Source: Amycolatopsis sp. 195334CR
Lineage (GTDB): Bacteria > Actinomycetota > Actinomycetes > Mycobacteriales > Pseudonocardiaceae
NCBI RefSeq assembly: GCF_017309385.1
Contig: NZ_JAFJMJ010000002.1
Span: 2,356,001-2,420,000, forward strand
Reading direction: 5' to 3'
Length of the DNA stretch: 64,000 nt
Part shown: positions 35,766 through 44,062 of the stretch, one piece after another
How the letters are laid out: the number at the start of each line of letters is the position of its first letter
How positions within the stretch are numbered: the first letter of the stretch is position 1
Notes under the pieces: generated by a model
The model's database searches: none
What the model saw: the letters and a program-made list of their open reading frames with translations, nothing else
What the model was told of the DNA's origin: nothing
Made by a program: the position numbers and the translations under genes

Positions 35766-37202
35766 TCAGGCGGCGGAAAGTTCGACCATGGTGCGCACGG
35801 CCGACTCCAGTGCGTAATTCATCGATCCGCCATTCGGTTCGAACGCGGTGTGCTCACCGGCGAAATGAATCCGGCCCTCCGGTTTCCGGGTGTGCGCCAT
35901 GATTTCGGCGTGCCCGGTTTCCGGCAGAATATAGGCGCCCTCGATGTAGGGTTCGGTGTCCCAGGCGATCGAGGTGCCGATTTCGAAATGGTCCCGTGCG
36001 CCCGGCAACAATGGTTCGAGCTGGTTCAGCGCGAAATTGATGCGTTCGTCCGGGCTCAGCTGCGCGGCGGCCTGCGCCGCCCATCCGGTCAGCCAGCACT
36101 CCACGATTTTGCGCGGCCCCGGCGCGCTCGGGGTGGCGTCGCGGACCGTGCAGATCGGGGTGTCCGTGGACAGCATCAGCTTGTCCTCCGGCCAGAACTT
36201 CTCCCGCACCTGCAGGAAGACGCGCACCGCCGAGCAGTACCGGAGCCGGCGGATCGCGGCGTGCTTTTCCGCGGACAGCCCGGCCATCGACAGGTTGACC
36301 CGGCGCAGCGCGCTGAAAGGCGCGGTGATCAGGACGCGGTCGGCGCTCGCGGTCCGGATCCGGTTGTGGTCGAGGAAGCTGACCTGCGCCTCGTGCTCGT
36401 CCTGGGCGACGCGCACCACCGGCTTGCCGTAGTGGATGCGGTCGGTGAGCTGCCCGGCCAGCGCCCGCGCCAGCAGGTCGGTGCCGCCCTTGATCTTGTG
36501 CCATTCGGCGCCGGCGGTGGACAGCGCCCGCGGACCGGATTCGTAGCGGGCCCAGGCCATCGCGGACGCGGCCTCCAGCTCGCCGCCGCGCATCTCCAGG
36601 AACAGCGGCTCGATCAGGCTGATCGCGGCCGCCGAGGCGCCGCGCTGCTCGAGGATCTCGCGCACGGAGATCCGGTCGAGCTCGAGCAGGCGCGGGGTCG
36701 GCGTCCAGGTGAGCTCCACCAGTTCCGGGCCGATGCCCTCGTTGGGCGTGGTGACGTACTGGGCGATCATGTCCTGGATCGACAGCTCGCGCTCGGCCGG
36801 GTGCAGGCCCAGCTCGCCGGCGTGCGCCGCGATCCGGTCGGGCCGGATGCGCGTGCCGTTGCGGTGGTAGCTGAAATCGGTGTCGACCAGATCGCTGGGC
36901 GCGGTTTCCAGGCCCATTTCCTTCAGGTAGTGCATGGTGTAATGACAATTCTCGGTGACCGTCATCGCGCCGGCTTCCGCGTACAGCCCGTCGGAAAACG
37001 GGTGACGCAGCGTTCGCGTCCGGCCGCCCGGGTGCCCGCTCGCTTCGAATACGGTCACCTGAATTCCGCGTTTGGCGAGTTCGAGTGCCGCGCCGAGGCC
37101 GGCCAGCCCGGCTCCGACGACGATCACGCTGTTGATGTTTTCGATGGACGGGAGCTTTCCGTCGAAAGCGCTCCTGACGTCCTGTTGTGTTGGCTCCGGC
37201 AC
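35766..37202 (-). CDS. Flavin-dependent amine oxidase family protein
   Basis: The 478-residue protein has the amine-oxidase FAD layout: VIVVGAGLAGLGAALELAKR near residue 27, FEASGHPGGRTRTLRHPF, and the C-terminal FAD loop GRIHFAGEHTAFEPNGGSMN, most like L-amino acid/monoamine oxidases. GTG 37202 has GGAGG eight bases upstream. It stands divergent to the amidotransferase gene at 37385 and is flanked by cluster genes, yet none of the standard PBD steps clearly needs it. Possible roles are ring or side-chain dehydrogenation, or amine oxidation of a shunt product. The substrate is unknown. Codon use near its 3' end is less GC-biased than neighbouring genes. Confidence 0.82.
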   Translation of the reverse strand: MPEPTQQDVRSAFDGKLPSIENINSVIVVGAGLAGLGAALELAKRGIQVTVFEASGHPGGRTRTLRHPFSDGLYAEAGAMTVTENCHYTMHYLKEMGLETAPSDLVDTDFSYHRNGTRIRPDRIAAHAGELGLHPAERELSIQDMIAQYVTTPNEGIGPELVELTWTPTPRLLELDRISVREILEQRGASAAAISLIEPLFLEMRGGELEAASAMAWARYESGPRALSTAGAEWHKIKGGTDLLARALAGQLTDRIHYGKPVVRVAQDEHEAQVSFLDHNRIRTASADRVLITAPFSALRRVNLSMAGLSAEKHAAIRRLRYCSAVRVFLQVREKFWPEDKLMLSTDTPICTVRDATPSAPGPRKIVECWLTGWAAQAAAQLSPDERINFALNQLEPLLPGARDHFEIGTSIAWDTEPYIEGAYILPETGHAEIMAHTRKPEGRIHFAGEHTAFEPNGGSMNYALESAVRTMVELSAA

Positions 37203-37384
37203 TGCATTACCTCCGGTGAGCTGCCCCCCGCTCTTCGGTCTGCCGTTCGCTCTTCGTTCAACCTGTACCCCAGTGGGGCGGCCTTGTCGACCACCAGGCC
37301 CCCTAGTTTTTCGCGCCGCCGGCGGCGGGGTACTCCGCCGATCGGCGGAAAAGATCGACCGGAAAAATCAACGAAGGGTATGTG
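37203..37384. promoter_or_regulatory. Divergent promoter region, amine oxidase / amidotransferase
   Basis: This 182-bp gap contains the exact direct repeat CGCTCTTCG at 37229-37237 and 37248-37256 (19 bp apart), followed by GTTCAACC, a CCCCAGTGGGG palindrome, and CCGCCGATCGGCGG nearer the amidotransferase. Both flanking genes read outward from it. No -10/-35 assignment is offered. Confidence 0.45.
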
Positions 37385-39247
37385 ATGTGCGGAATCGCGG
37401 GTTGGGCCGACTTCGATCGTGATCTCACCGGCGAGGTGGGTGTGCTCCGGAAAATGGTGGACACGATGGCGTTGCGCGGCCCCGACGACGAGGGGCTGTG
37501 GGTGCGGCGGCACGTCGCGCTCGGGCACCGGCGGCTGTCGGTGATCGATCTCGACGGCGGCGCGCAGCCGATGGTCACCCCGGAGACCCTGCCCGACGGC
37601 ACGCCGCTGGCGGCGATCAGCTACAGCGGCGAGGTCTACAACTTCGGCGAACTCCGCGACGAGCTGGAGCTGCGCGGCCACCGCTTCCGGACCAGGAGTG
37701 ACACCGAGGTGGTGCTGCGGGCCTACCTGGAGTGGGGGCCGGGGTTCGTGGCGCGGCTCAACGGCATGTTCGCCTTCGCCATCTGGGACAGCCGGGCCGA
37801 GGAACTGCTGCTGTACCGGGACCGGCTGGGCATCAAGCCGCTGTTCTACTACCCGCTCCGCAGCGGGGTGCTGTTCGGGTCCGAGCCCAAGGCGGTGCTG
37901 GCGCACCCGGAGAGCCGCGCGGTGCTCTCGCTCGACGGGCTGCGCGACGTGCTGTCGTTCCTGCGGGTTCCCGGGCAGACGCCGCTGGACGGGCTGTACG
38001 AGGTGCGCCCGGGGCACGTGCTGCGGGTGCGGGCGGGCCGCCGGGTCGAGGAGCGGTACTGGGAGCTCCAGGCGTGGCCGCACACCGACGACGTGCCCAC
38101 CAGCGTGGACACGGTGCGCGGGCTGCTCGACGACATCGTGCCGCGGCAGATGGTGGCCGACGTGCCGCTGTGCACCCTGCTCTCCGGCGGGCTCGACTCC
38201 AGCGCGCTGACCGCGCTGGCCCAGGGCGCGCTGAACACCGGCCGTGGTGGCCGGATCCGGAGTTTCTCGGTGGATTTCGCCGGGCACGTGGAGAACTTCG
38301 AGCCGGAGGTGTTCCGGGAGGCGCCGGACGCGCCGTTCGCCGCGGAGCTGGTGGAGCACGTGGGTACCGAGCACCGGGAAATCCTGCTGGACAACGCGAA
38401 ACTGGCCTCATCGAGCGTGCGCGCGGCGGCGTGGGACGCGTGGGATCTCCCGTACGGGATCGGCGACCACGGTCCGTCGTTGTACCTGCTGTTCCAGGCG
38501 GTGCGGGGCGAATCGACGGTCGCGCTGTCCGGGGAGTCCGCGGACGAGGTCTTCGGCGGGTACCTGTGGTTCCACGACCGGCGCGCGGTCGAAGCGGACA
38601 CGTTCCCCTGGCACGCGCTCGGTGAGCGGCCGGTGACCGAGGAGGCGACCGCGTTCCTGCACGAGGACCTGGTCGCCGAGCTCCGGCTTGCGGAGTACAT
38701 CGACGACCAGTACCGCACGGCGGTGGCGGAGGTGCCGCACCTGGCCTCGGAAAGCCCGCACGAGCACCGGATGCGGGTGGCGAGTTACCTGAACCTGACC
38801 CGGTTCCTGCCGATCATGCTGGACCGCAAGGACCGGATGAGCATGGCGAACGGGCTCGAGGTGCGGGTGCCGTTCTGCGACCACCGGCTGGTGGAGTACG
38901 TGTTCAACGCGCCGTGGTCGGTCAAGACCTTCGACGGGCGGGAGAAGAGCCTGCTGCGCGCGGCGACGGAGGACCTGTTGCCGCGGTCGATCACCGAGCG
39001 GCGGAAGGCGCCGTACCCGTCGACGCAGGATTCGGGGTACGACCGGATGATCAAGCAGGAGCTGGGCGCGGTGGTCGCCGACCCGGACGCGCCGGGATTG
39101 CCGCTGTTCGACCTCGACGCGATCCACGCGCACCTGGCGGCGCCGGTGAAGCGGTCGCCGTCGATGATCGAACGGGCGTTGCGCGACGAGACCCCGGTCC
39201 GGTTGAACGCCTGGCTGGATTCGTACCGGGTCGGGCTGGGGTGGTGA
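37385..39247 (+). CDS. Asparagine synthetase-like glutamine amidotransferase (acrylamide formation candidate)
   Basis: The 620-residue protein is an AsnB-type enzyme. The N-terminal class II glutaminase begins MCGIAGW, so Cys2 is the nucleophile; this fixes the start at ATG 37385 rather than the GTG before it. The C-terminal synthetase domain has the ATP-pyrophosphatase loop TLLSGGLDSSALT near residue 265 and SGESADEVFGGYLWF near 386. It should transfer ammonia from glutamine to an adenylated carboxylate. With the P450 and two dehydrogenases, the likely substrate is the PBD side-chain carboxylate, giving an acrylamide as in anthramycin. Housekeeping asparagine synthesis is an alternative, less likely from context. 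Confidence 0.88.
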   Translation: MCGIAGWADFDRDLTGEVGVLRKMVDTMALRGPDDEGLWVRRHVALGHRRLSVIDLDGGAQPMVTPETLPDGTPLAAISYSGEVYNFGELRDELELRGHRFRTRSDTEVVLRAYLEWGPGFVARLNGMFAFAIWDSRAEELLLYRDRLGIKPLFYYPLRSGVLFGSEPKAVLAHPESRAVLSLDGLRDVLSFLRVPGQTPLDGLYEVRPGHVLRVRAGRRVEERYWELQAWPHTDDVPTSVDTVRGLLDDIVPRQMVADVPLCTLLSGGLDSSALTALAQGALNTGRGGRIRSFSVDFAGHVENFEPEVFREAPDAPFAAELVEHVGTEHREILLDNAKLASSSVRAAAWDAWDLPYGIGDHGPSLYLLFQAVRGESTVALSGESADEVFGGYLWFHDRRAVEADTFPWHALGERPVTEEATAFLHEDLVAELRLAEYIDDQYRTAVAEVPHLASESPHEHRMRVASYLNLTRFLPIMLDRKDRMSMANGLEVRVPFCDHRLVEYVFNAPWSVKTFDGREKSLLRAATEDLLPRSITERRKAPYPSTQDSGYDRMIKQELGAVVADPDAPGLPLFDLDAIHAHLAAPVKRSPSMIERALRDETPVRLNAWLDSYRVGLGW

Positions 39248-39249
39248 GC

Positions 39250-39675
39250 TCAGAACGGTCCCAGGTCGGCGGAGATCCAGTGCTCGGGGCGCAGGAAGAT
39301 GGCGATGTGCTCGCCGAGCTGGGACCGTTCGAACTCGACGAACCCGGCGACCTTCTCCGGTTCGAGGTAGCGGGCGGCCATCTCCCACGAGCGCTCGTGG
39401 CTGGCCGGCGCGGTGCCGGTGACCGGCCCCTCGACGGAGACGTACCGGACGGTCGGCGTGGTGCGCTGGACCATCAGGCTGAACCGCCCGGCGGCCTCGA
39501 TCGCCCGCGCTTTCCGCGAACGGGGTGGCGTGTGGATCCAGAGCTCCCCGCCGGGTGAGTACTGGTACCAGATCGGCACGGTCAACGGCGCGCGGTCGTC
39601 GTGTTCGGCCACCGACAACGCCCCGATGTGGGGTTCGGCGAGGAACTTTTCCCGTTCTTCTCTCGACAACGCCAT
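39250..39675 (-). CDS. Pyridoxamine 5'-phosphate oxidase-like flavin/F420-binding protein
   Basis: The 141-residue split-barrel protein has LAEPHIGALSVAEHDDRAPL and PIWYQYSPGGELWIHTP, followed by FSLMVQRTTPTVRYVSVEGP, as in PPOX-like proteins that bind FMN or F420. The specific cofactor and substrate cannot be told. It converges on the amidotransferase with a 2-bp gap. It may mark the right boundary of the PBD region or belong to it. Confidence 0.75.
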   Translation of the reverse strand: MALSREEREKFLAEPHIGALSVAEHDDRAPLTVPIWYQYSPGGELWIHTPPRSRKARAIEAAGRFSLMVQRTTPTVRYVSVEGPVTGTAPASHERSWEMAARYLEPEKVAGFVEFERSQLGEHIAIFLRPEHWISADLGPF

Positions 39676-39715
39676 TCGCCCGAGGCTACCGAGGGGTTCG
39701 GGAGGTCGCAGCTTT

Positions 39716-40255
39716 TCACCGGTGCCAGGGAAACCCGCCGGGGTCGGCGGCGGCGCGGGCGCGCAGCTCGTCGTCGTGGTGGCCGTGGACCTGGTGCAGG
39801 AAGGGAAAGTCGGTGGGGCGCACGGCCAGCTTGGCGACCGGCCGCACGGGGACGGGACTGGCTGCCTGGGCCGAGCTGTCTTCCCGCTCGAACGTCGCCG
39901 CGGGCAGCAGGTACACCATGCCGTCCCGCCACGGCCGCCGCGCGAGCGTGGCGGCGGTGAGGGAGAAGTGGTACCGCGCTTGGCCGTCGTCGGGCACGCA
40001 CCCGGTGCACATGGAGAACTCCCCGATGTCGCGGTCGAGGATGGCGTAGAACATCGGCCAGATGCCGTCCGCCGCCGCGAACACCGCGTGCCTGCTGCCG
40101 AACTCGGTCAAATCCGGCGGGCGGCGGGGAACGAACTCGGTGATCCCGGGATTTCCCGAGCCGTGCAACACGAGATCCCCACGATCGGCGGCGTGGCAAA
40201 GGAACTGCCATTTCGATGCGTCGACCCGGTGCAACCAGTATTCAGCAACCCCCAT
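39716..40255 (-). CDS. Conserved-looking hypothetical protein
   Basis: The 179-residue soluble protein has no family I can name. A segment reading HGSGNPGITEFVPRR followed by SRHAVFAAADGIWPMFYAIL recalls the start of ADP-ribosyl-transferase-fold proteins (short H-G-S/T motif, then a strand-helix), but this resemblance is weak. It is transcribed toward the PPOX-like gene, 40 bp away. No signal peptide or membrane segment is seen. Confidence 0.6.
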   Translation of the reverse strand: MGVAEYWLHRVDASKWQFLCHAADRGDLVLHGSGNPGITEFVPRRPPDLTEFGSRHAVFAAADGIWPMFYAILDRDIGEFSMCTGCVPDDGQARYHFSLTAATLARRPWRDGMVYLLPAATFEREDSSAQAASPVPVRPVAKLAVRPTDFPFLHQVHGHHDDELRARAAADPGGFPWHR

Positions 40256-40359
40256 GCCCCAACCCTAGTTCGACGGCCGAGGGCTGGACGCGTCCCGTTC
40301 GGCCGGTATGCCGCTCTTGTTGCCCCGTGGCCGGGAAGCGACGCGGTACTGTCGCGCGC

Positions 40360-41079
40360 GTGCCGATCGCGCGGGTCCGTCCAGCACTCTCCGAGATCGC
40401 CTTGCTGGCGCTGGTGTTCGCGGGCTTCATCTGGCTCCACGGCACCGCGAAGTCGGACGCCGCGACGGCCACCGCCAACGCGCTGGCCCTGCAGTCGCTG
40501 GAACGCGCCCTGCACCTGGACATCGTGCCGGGGCTGAACCGGTGGCTGGTCGAGCACCCGGCGCTCATCCAGCCCGCGGTGCTCTACTACCGCCTGTACT
40601 ACGTGGTGCTGCTCGGTGTTCTGGTGTGGCTCTTCCGCCGGCACACCGAGGTCTACCGGACGGCGCGCCGGACGCTCATCGCGATGGCGGTGCTGGTGCT
40701 GCCCGTGTTCTGGGCGCTGCCGATGTCACCACCGCGCTTCGCCACGCCGGGCGTCGTCGACATCATCGCCGAGCACGACCTCTTCGGCGATCATTCCGCG
40801 CGAGCGCTCGAAAGCGGTCAGAACGTCTATTCGGCGATGCCCAGCATGCACACGGCGTGGGCGTTGTGGTGCGCGTACGCCGCGTGGCTCGCGCTGCGGA
40901 CGACGCGTCCGCGGCTGGCGTGGCTGCCGTGGCTGTTCCCGCTGGGCATGATCGCGGTCGTGTTCACCACGGGCAACCACTACGTGCTCGACATCGTGGG
41001 CAGCGTGGTGCTGCTGCTCGCCTCCATCGCCGTCGTCGCCGCACTGCCCAAGCTGCTGCCCAAGCTGTCGAGGTCCTGA
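40360..41079 (+). CDS. PAP2-superfamily membrane phosphatase
   Basis: The 239-residue integral membrane protein has several hydrophobic segments and the PAP2 catalytic motifs AMPSMHTAWALW and GNHYVLDIVGS, which supply the two catalytic histidines. Such proteins dephosphorylate lipid phosphates such as phosphatidate or polyprenyl pyrophosphate; the N-terminal portion looks like inositol-phosphoceramide-synthase-type PAP2 proteins. The GTG at 40360 is chosen because upstream residues are not family-like. Its last 100 bp are overlapped antiparallel by the TetR gene. Confidence 0.8.
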   Translation: MPIARVRPALSEIALLALVFAGFIWLHGTAKSDAATATANALALQSLERALHLDIVPGLNRWLVEHPALIQPAVLYYRLYYVVLLGVLVWLFRRHTEVYRTARRTLIAMAVLVLPVFWALPMSPPRFATPGVVDIIAEHDLFGDHSARALESGQNVYSAMPSMHTAWALWCAYAAWLALRTTRPRLAWLPWLFPLGMIAVVFTTGNHYVLDIVGSVVLLLASIAVVAALPKLLPKLSRS

Positions 41080-41642
41080 ACCGCCCACGCCGCCTCGATC
41101 ATCCGGAAGATCTCGTCGACCGCGGCGTCCGGATCGGCGGCCTCGCGGGCCAGCGAATGGGCGTCGACCACGAACCTCGAGATGGTGCGGCAGGCCGTCG
41201 TGGCCGCGGGCAGGCCGAATTCGGCGGCGATCGCCGCCGCCAGTGAATCCGCGTGACGCAGCCGCATCGATTCCTCGTACTGCCGCAGGGCGGGGGATCC
41301 GTCGACCATGCGCCAGATCGGGGCGGCTTCGGCCGCCGCGCAATGCCGCACCATGGCCCGGATCGCCTCACGCAGCGCGGGGATGAGCGGTTCGTCCGGT
41401 GTCCGGTCGGTGACCGCCCGCGCGAGGCTTTGCTCGAAGTTCGCGTCCCGCTCGAACACGAGGGCTTCTTTCGAGGCGAAGTGGGAGAAGACCGTGGTGA
41501 CGGCGACGTCGGCTTCGGCGGCCACATCGCGGATGCCGACCGCGTCGTAGCCGCGGTCGAGGAAGAGCCGCAGGGCGGTCTCGGCGATCTTCTCGCGGGT
41601 CGCGGCCTTCTTGCGTTCACGGCGTCCCGTCGGCGCGGTCAT
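40980..41642 (-). CDS. TetR-family transcriptional regulator
   Basis: The 220-residue protein has a TetR HTH (ALRLFLDRGYDAVGIRDVAA, EADVAVTTVFSHFASKEALV) and a helical ligand domain. The low-complexity C-terminal tail (about 30 residues of S/T/A) is encoded over the end of the PAP2 gene on the other strand and may be a recent extension. It is divergent from an NADP-type oxidoreductase 71 bp away, which is the likely target. Confidence 0.88.
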   Translation of the reverse strand: MTAPTGRRERKKAATREKIAETALRLFLDRGYDAVGIRDVAAEADVAVTTVFSHFASKEALVFERDANFEQSLARAVTDRTPDEPLIPALREAIRAMVRHCAAAEAAPIWRMVDGSPALRQYEESMRLRHADSLAAAIAAEFGLPAATTACRTISRFVVDAHSLAREAADPDAAVDEIFRMIEAAWAVQDLDSLGSSLGSAATTAMEASSSTTLPTMSST

Positions 41643-41671
41643 GCGGGTGATGCTATCAGCTTCAAAGTCAA

Positions 41672-41706
41672 AACCGTTCGAAAAAGCTAACCGTTAGTGT
41701 TACGGT
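41672..41706. promoter_or_regulatory. Candidate TetR operator
   Basis: AACCGTT occurs at 41672-41678 and 41689-41695, 17 bp apart. The second copy is inside CTAACCGTTAG (41687-41697, perfect palindrome) and pairs with ACGGT at 41702-41706. The cluster of symmetric motifs lies in the 71-bp gap between the divergent tetR and oxidoreductase genes. Confidence 0.5.
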
Positions 41707-41713
41707 CGCCGGT

Positions 41714-42607
41714 ATGAAGAAGATCAGCTTCACCGAGTTCGGTGGTCCGGAAGTCCTGCGGCTCGTGGACGCCGAGGAGCCCCACGCGGGCCCAGGTCAG
41801 GTGCGCATCGCGGTGCGGGCGGCCGGGGTGAACCCGGTCGACTGGCGGATCCGCGAAGGCCAGAAGTTGGGCGCCCACCCGGTCGAGCTGCCCGCCGGGG
41901 TCGGGCTGGACGCGGCCGGGGTGGTGGACGAGCTCGGCGAGGGCGTCGACGGGGTGCGGATCGGGGACCCGGTGTTCGGGGAGGGCGTGGACACCTACGC
42001 GGAGTTCGCCGTCCTGACCGCCTGGGCCCGCATCCCCGAGGGGCTGACGTTCGAAGAAGCGGCCGGGTATCCGTCCGTGGTGGAGACCGCTGTGCGCATC
42101 ATTCGTGAGGTCGGGGTGGAGGCCGGGCAGACGTTGCTGGTCAGCGGCGCGTCCGGCGGGGTCGGTTCGGCGGTGCTGCAGATCGCACGCGACCGCGGCA
42201 TCACGGTGATCGGCACGGCCGGTGCGGCGAACCAGGACTACCTGCGCGGCCTGGGCGCCCTCGCCACGACCTACGGCGAGGGCTGGGTCGAGCGGGTGCG
42301 ACAGCTCGGCCAGGTCGATGCGGCGCTCGACCTGGCCGGTTCGGGTGTGCTGGCCGAACTCGTCGCGCTGACCGGGAACCCGGAGAAGGTGATCACCATC
42401 GCCGATCTCGGCGCGGCGGACTACGGCGTCCGGTTCTCCGGGGTGGCCGGGAGCGTGCCGGACGCGCTCGCCGCGGCCGCCGACCTCATCGCGCGGGGCA
42501 AGCTCCACATCCCGGTGGACAAGGCGTACGCCCTGCCCGACGCCGCCGCGGCGCACGCCGACAGCCAAGCCGGCCACACCCGCGGGCGGCGGGTCATCCT
42601 CGTCTGA
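41714..42607 (+). CDS. NADP-dependent quinone-oxidoreductase-type MDR enzyme
   Basis: The 297-residue protein is a zinc-free medium-chain reductase. MKKISFTEFGGPEVL begins the catalytic domain, RAAGVNPVDWRIREG is the QOR-type segment, and LLVSGASGGVGSAVLQIA is the nucleotide-binding motif. No structural zinc cysteines are present. These enzymes reduce quinones or enones. The divergent TetR probably regulates it. Confidence 0.88.
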   Translation: MKKISFTEFGGPEVLRLVDAEEPHAGPGQVRIAVRAAGVNPVDWRIREGQKLGAHPVELPAGVGLDAAGVVDELGEGVDGVRIGDPVFGEGVDTYAEFAVLTAWARIPEGLTFEEAAGYPSVVETAVRIIREVGVEAGQTLLVSGASGGVGSAVLQIARDRGITVIGTAGAANQDYLRGLGALATTYGEGWVERVRQLGQVDAALDLAGSGVLAELVALTGNPEKVITIADLGAADYGVRFSGVAGSVPDALAAAADLIARGKLHIPVDKAYALPDAAAAHADSQAGHTRGRRVILV

Positions 42608-42613
42608 GCCTGG

Positions 42614-43168
42614 TCATCCGCCTTCGATGGTCAGCGGGGTGGTGCCGGTGAGCTGGTTCCGCTGGGTCACGGCGCGGTCGAGCTGCTCGGCCAGCCGCGG
42701 GATGCTGCTGGACGGCAGGTAGACCTCGGCGCCGGCGTCGAGCAGGCGGCGGACCGGACCCTGGTGGCTGATGCCGTGTTCGCGGTCCTCGACCTCGGCG
42801 ATGACCACCCTCGCCGTGGGGAACAGCGAGCGGAAGCCGGCGATCAGCTGCGGGCTGACCGGCGGGGTCAGCAGCACGTCGACGCTCCGGGGCGCGGAGT
42901 GCATGTCCAGCACCAGGTAGCCGGGGCCGAGCTGGGCCGACAGCGACGAACGCGCCGATTCCGTCAGCTTCATCGCGGTGGCCACGACGGTGACGTGCTC
43001 GGCCGGCGGGGGCTCGCTGCGCTGTACCCGGGAGACCGACGCGATCGGCTCGCCGTTCCGGGTGATGAGCAGATCCTCGCCGGCGCCGAGGCCGTCGATG
43101 AGTGCGGTCAGCTCAGGGGGAAGGCGGTCGGCGTCGATCCACTGGGTCACACCACCCGATTGTTCCAC
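42614..43168 (-). CDS. Phd-antitoxin-like N-terminus with unknown C-terminal domain
   Basis: The 184-residue protein has an N-terminal segment (LPPELTALIDGLGAGEDLLITRNGEPIASV) resembling Phd/YefM antitoxin-type domains. A second domain contains VDVLLTPPVSPQLIAGF and RRLLDAGAEVYLPSS, which recalls PLD-like sensing domains of some regulators (weak resemblance). No toxin gene of the PIN or Doc type is adjacent. GTG 43168 or GTG 43150 could start it; both lie inside the DUF488 gene upstream, so translation is probably coupled. Confidence 0.65.
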   Translation of the reverse strand: MEQSGGVTQWIDADRLPPELTALIDGLGAGEDLLITRNGEPIASVSRVQRSEPPPAEHVTVVATAMKLTESARSSLSAQLGPGYLVLDMHSAPRSVDVLLTPPVSPQLIAGFRSLFPTARVVIAEVEDREHGISHQGPVRRLLDAGAEVYLPSSSIPRLAEQLDRAVTQRNQLTGTTPLTIEGG

Positions 43169-43604
43169 CGAGGCGGGCGGCCACGAGCGAACGGTGACAG
43201 GCCGCCGCGTCGCGTTCGACGCAGAAGAGGGCGGTGGTGCCCGGGAGTTCGGCGATGAGCGCGCCGAAGTCGTAGCGGTCGAGGATTTCGCGGGTGTAGC
43301 GCTCGACGTACGCGGGCGCCAGTGCGACGCGGTTGCGCTTGCCGACGCCCTGGCGGTCGTCCTCGCGGTACTGGAGGTGTCGTAGTTCGGTGGTCGGGGC
43401 GAGGTCCTTCACGTGGCGGTAGGCGATGCCCGCCGCGGCGAGCGAGCGCTGGAGCCGCGCGGAGTTCGCCCAGCAGTGGTCGGGGCCGCGGACACCGCGG
43501 CGCTGGCGGAGGTCGAGGAGCAGGTCCACGCCCTGCCCGGCCAGCCGGTCGAGGAAGTCGGCGGCGGTGGAGCCGTAGACGCCGATGGTCGTGATGCGCT
43601 TCAT
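43113..43604 (-). CDS. DUF488-family protein
   Basis: The 163-residue protein has the DUF488 pattern: TTIGVYGSTAADFLDRLAGQ, LLLDLRQRRGVRGPDHCWAN, YRHVKDLAPTTELR and a late cysteine/histidine segment ALFCVERDAAACHRSLVA. The biochemical function of DUF488 is unsettled. ATG 43604 is chosen because MKRITTIG begins the family homology. Its end overlaps the next gene. Confidence 0.8.
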   Translation of the reverse strand: MKRITTIGVYGSTAADFLDRLAGQGVDLLLDLRQRRGVRGPDHCWANSARLQRSLAAAGIAYRHVKDLAPTTELRHLQYREDDRQGVGKRNRVALAPAYVERYTREILDRYDFGALIAELPGTTALFCVERDAAACHRSLVAARLGGTIGWCDPVDRRRPPSP

Positions 43605-43646
43605 CGTGGTGTGGCGGTGGGCGCGTGGTGCGCCCACCGCCGTTCC

Positions 43647-44000
43647 CTAGGGCACGAGCACCGGCTGGTCCACGGCCCAGAGCCAGGACCCGTCCGGCTG
43701 GCGGCGGGCGATCTCGACGGTCATCTCCCCGCTGGTCAGCGTGGTGACGGTGAGCGCGAGGTCCCCGCTGACCAGCGCCGGGTGCTGCCTGCCCGGCTGG
43801 AGCACCGGCGCCGCGGCGACGAACTCCTCGTAGACCTTGCGGATCTCCGCGTGCCCGGTGGCGAGGTTGCCGGGCGGGAACGCCAGCACGGCGTCCGGTT
43901 CGTACAACGCCACCAGGCCGTCCACGTCACCGGCGTTGCCGCGTTCGATGAAGTACCTGGCCAGGTCGTTCGGCTCGGTGGCCACTGTCTTGCTTGTCAT
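43647..44000 (-). CDS. NTF2-like/SnoaL-type small protein
   Basis: The 117-residue alpha+beta barrel-type protein has ARYFIERGNAGDVDGLVALYEPDAVL, typical of nuclear-transport-factor-2-like proteins, then GHAEIRKVYEEFVA and WLWAVDQPVLVP. The family includes isomerases, cyclases and binding proteins; no function can be read. It is divergent from a WYL-domain regulator, with a palindrome between, and is probably its target. Confidence 0.8.
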   Translation of the reverse strand: MTSKTVATEPNDLARYFIERGNAGDVDGLVALYEPDAVLAFPPGNLATGHAEIRKVYEEFVAAAPVLQPGRQHPALVSGDLALTVTTLTSGEMTVEIARRQPDGSWLWAVDQPVLVP

Positions 44001-44022
44001 GCCGATGAGCCTCGCAGTGAAT

Positions 44023-44041
44023 CACGACATCCTGTGTCGTG
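44023..44041. promoter_or_regulatory. Palindrome between NTF2-like and WYL regulator genes
   Basis: CACGACA-TCCTG-TGTCGTG is a perfect inverted repeat with 7-bp arms, 22 bp from each of the divergent start codons. It is the probable operator of the WYL-domain regulator. Confidence 0.6.
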
Positions 44042-44062
44042 TATTCCGGTAAAGTTTCCGTC

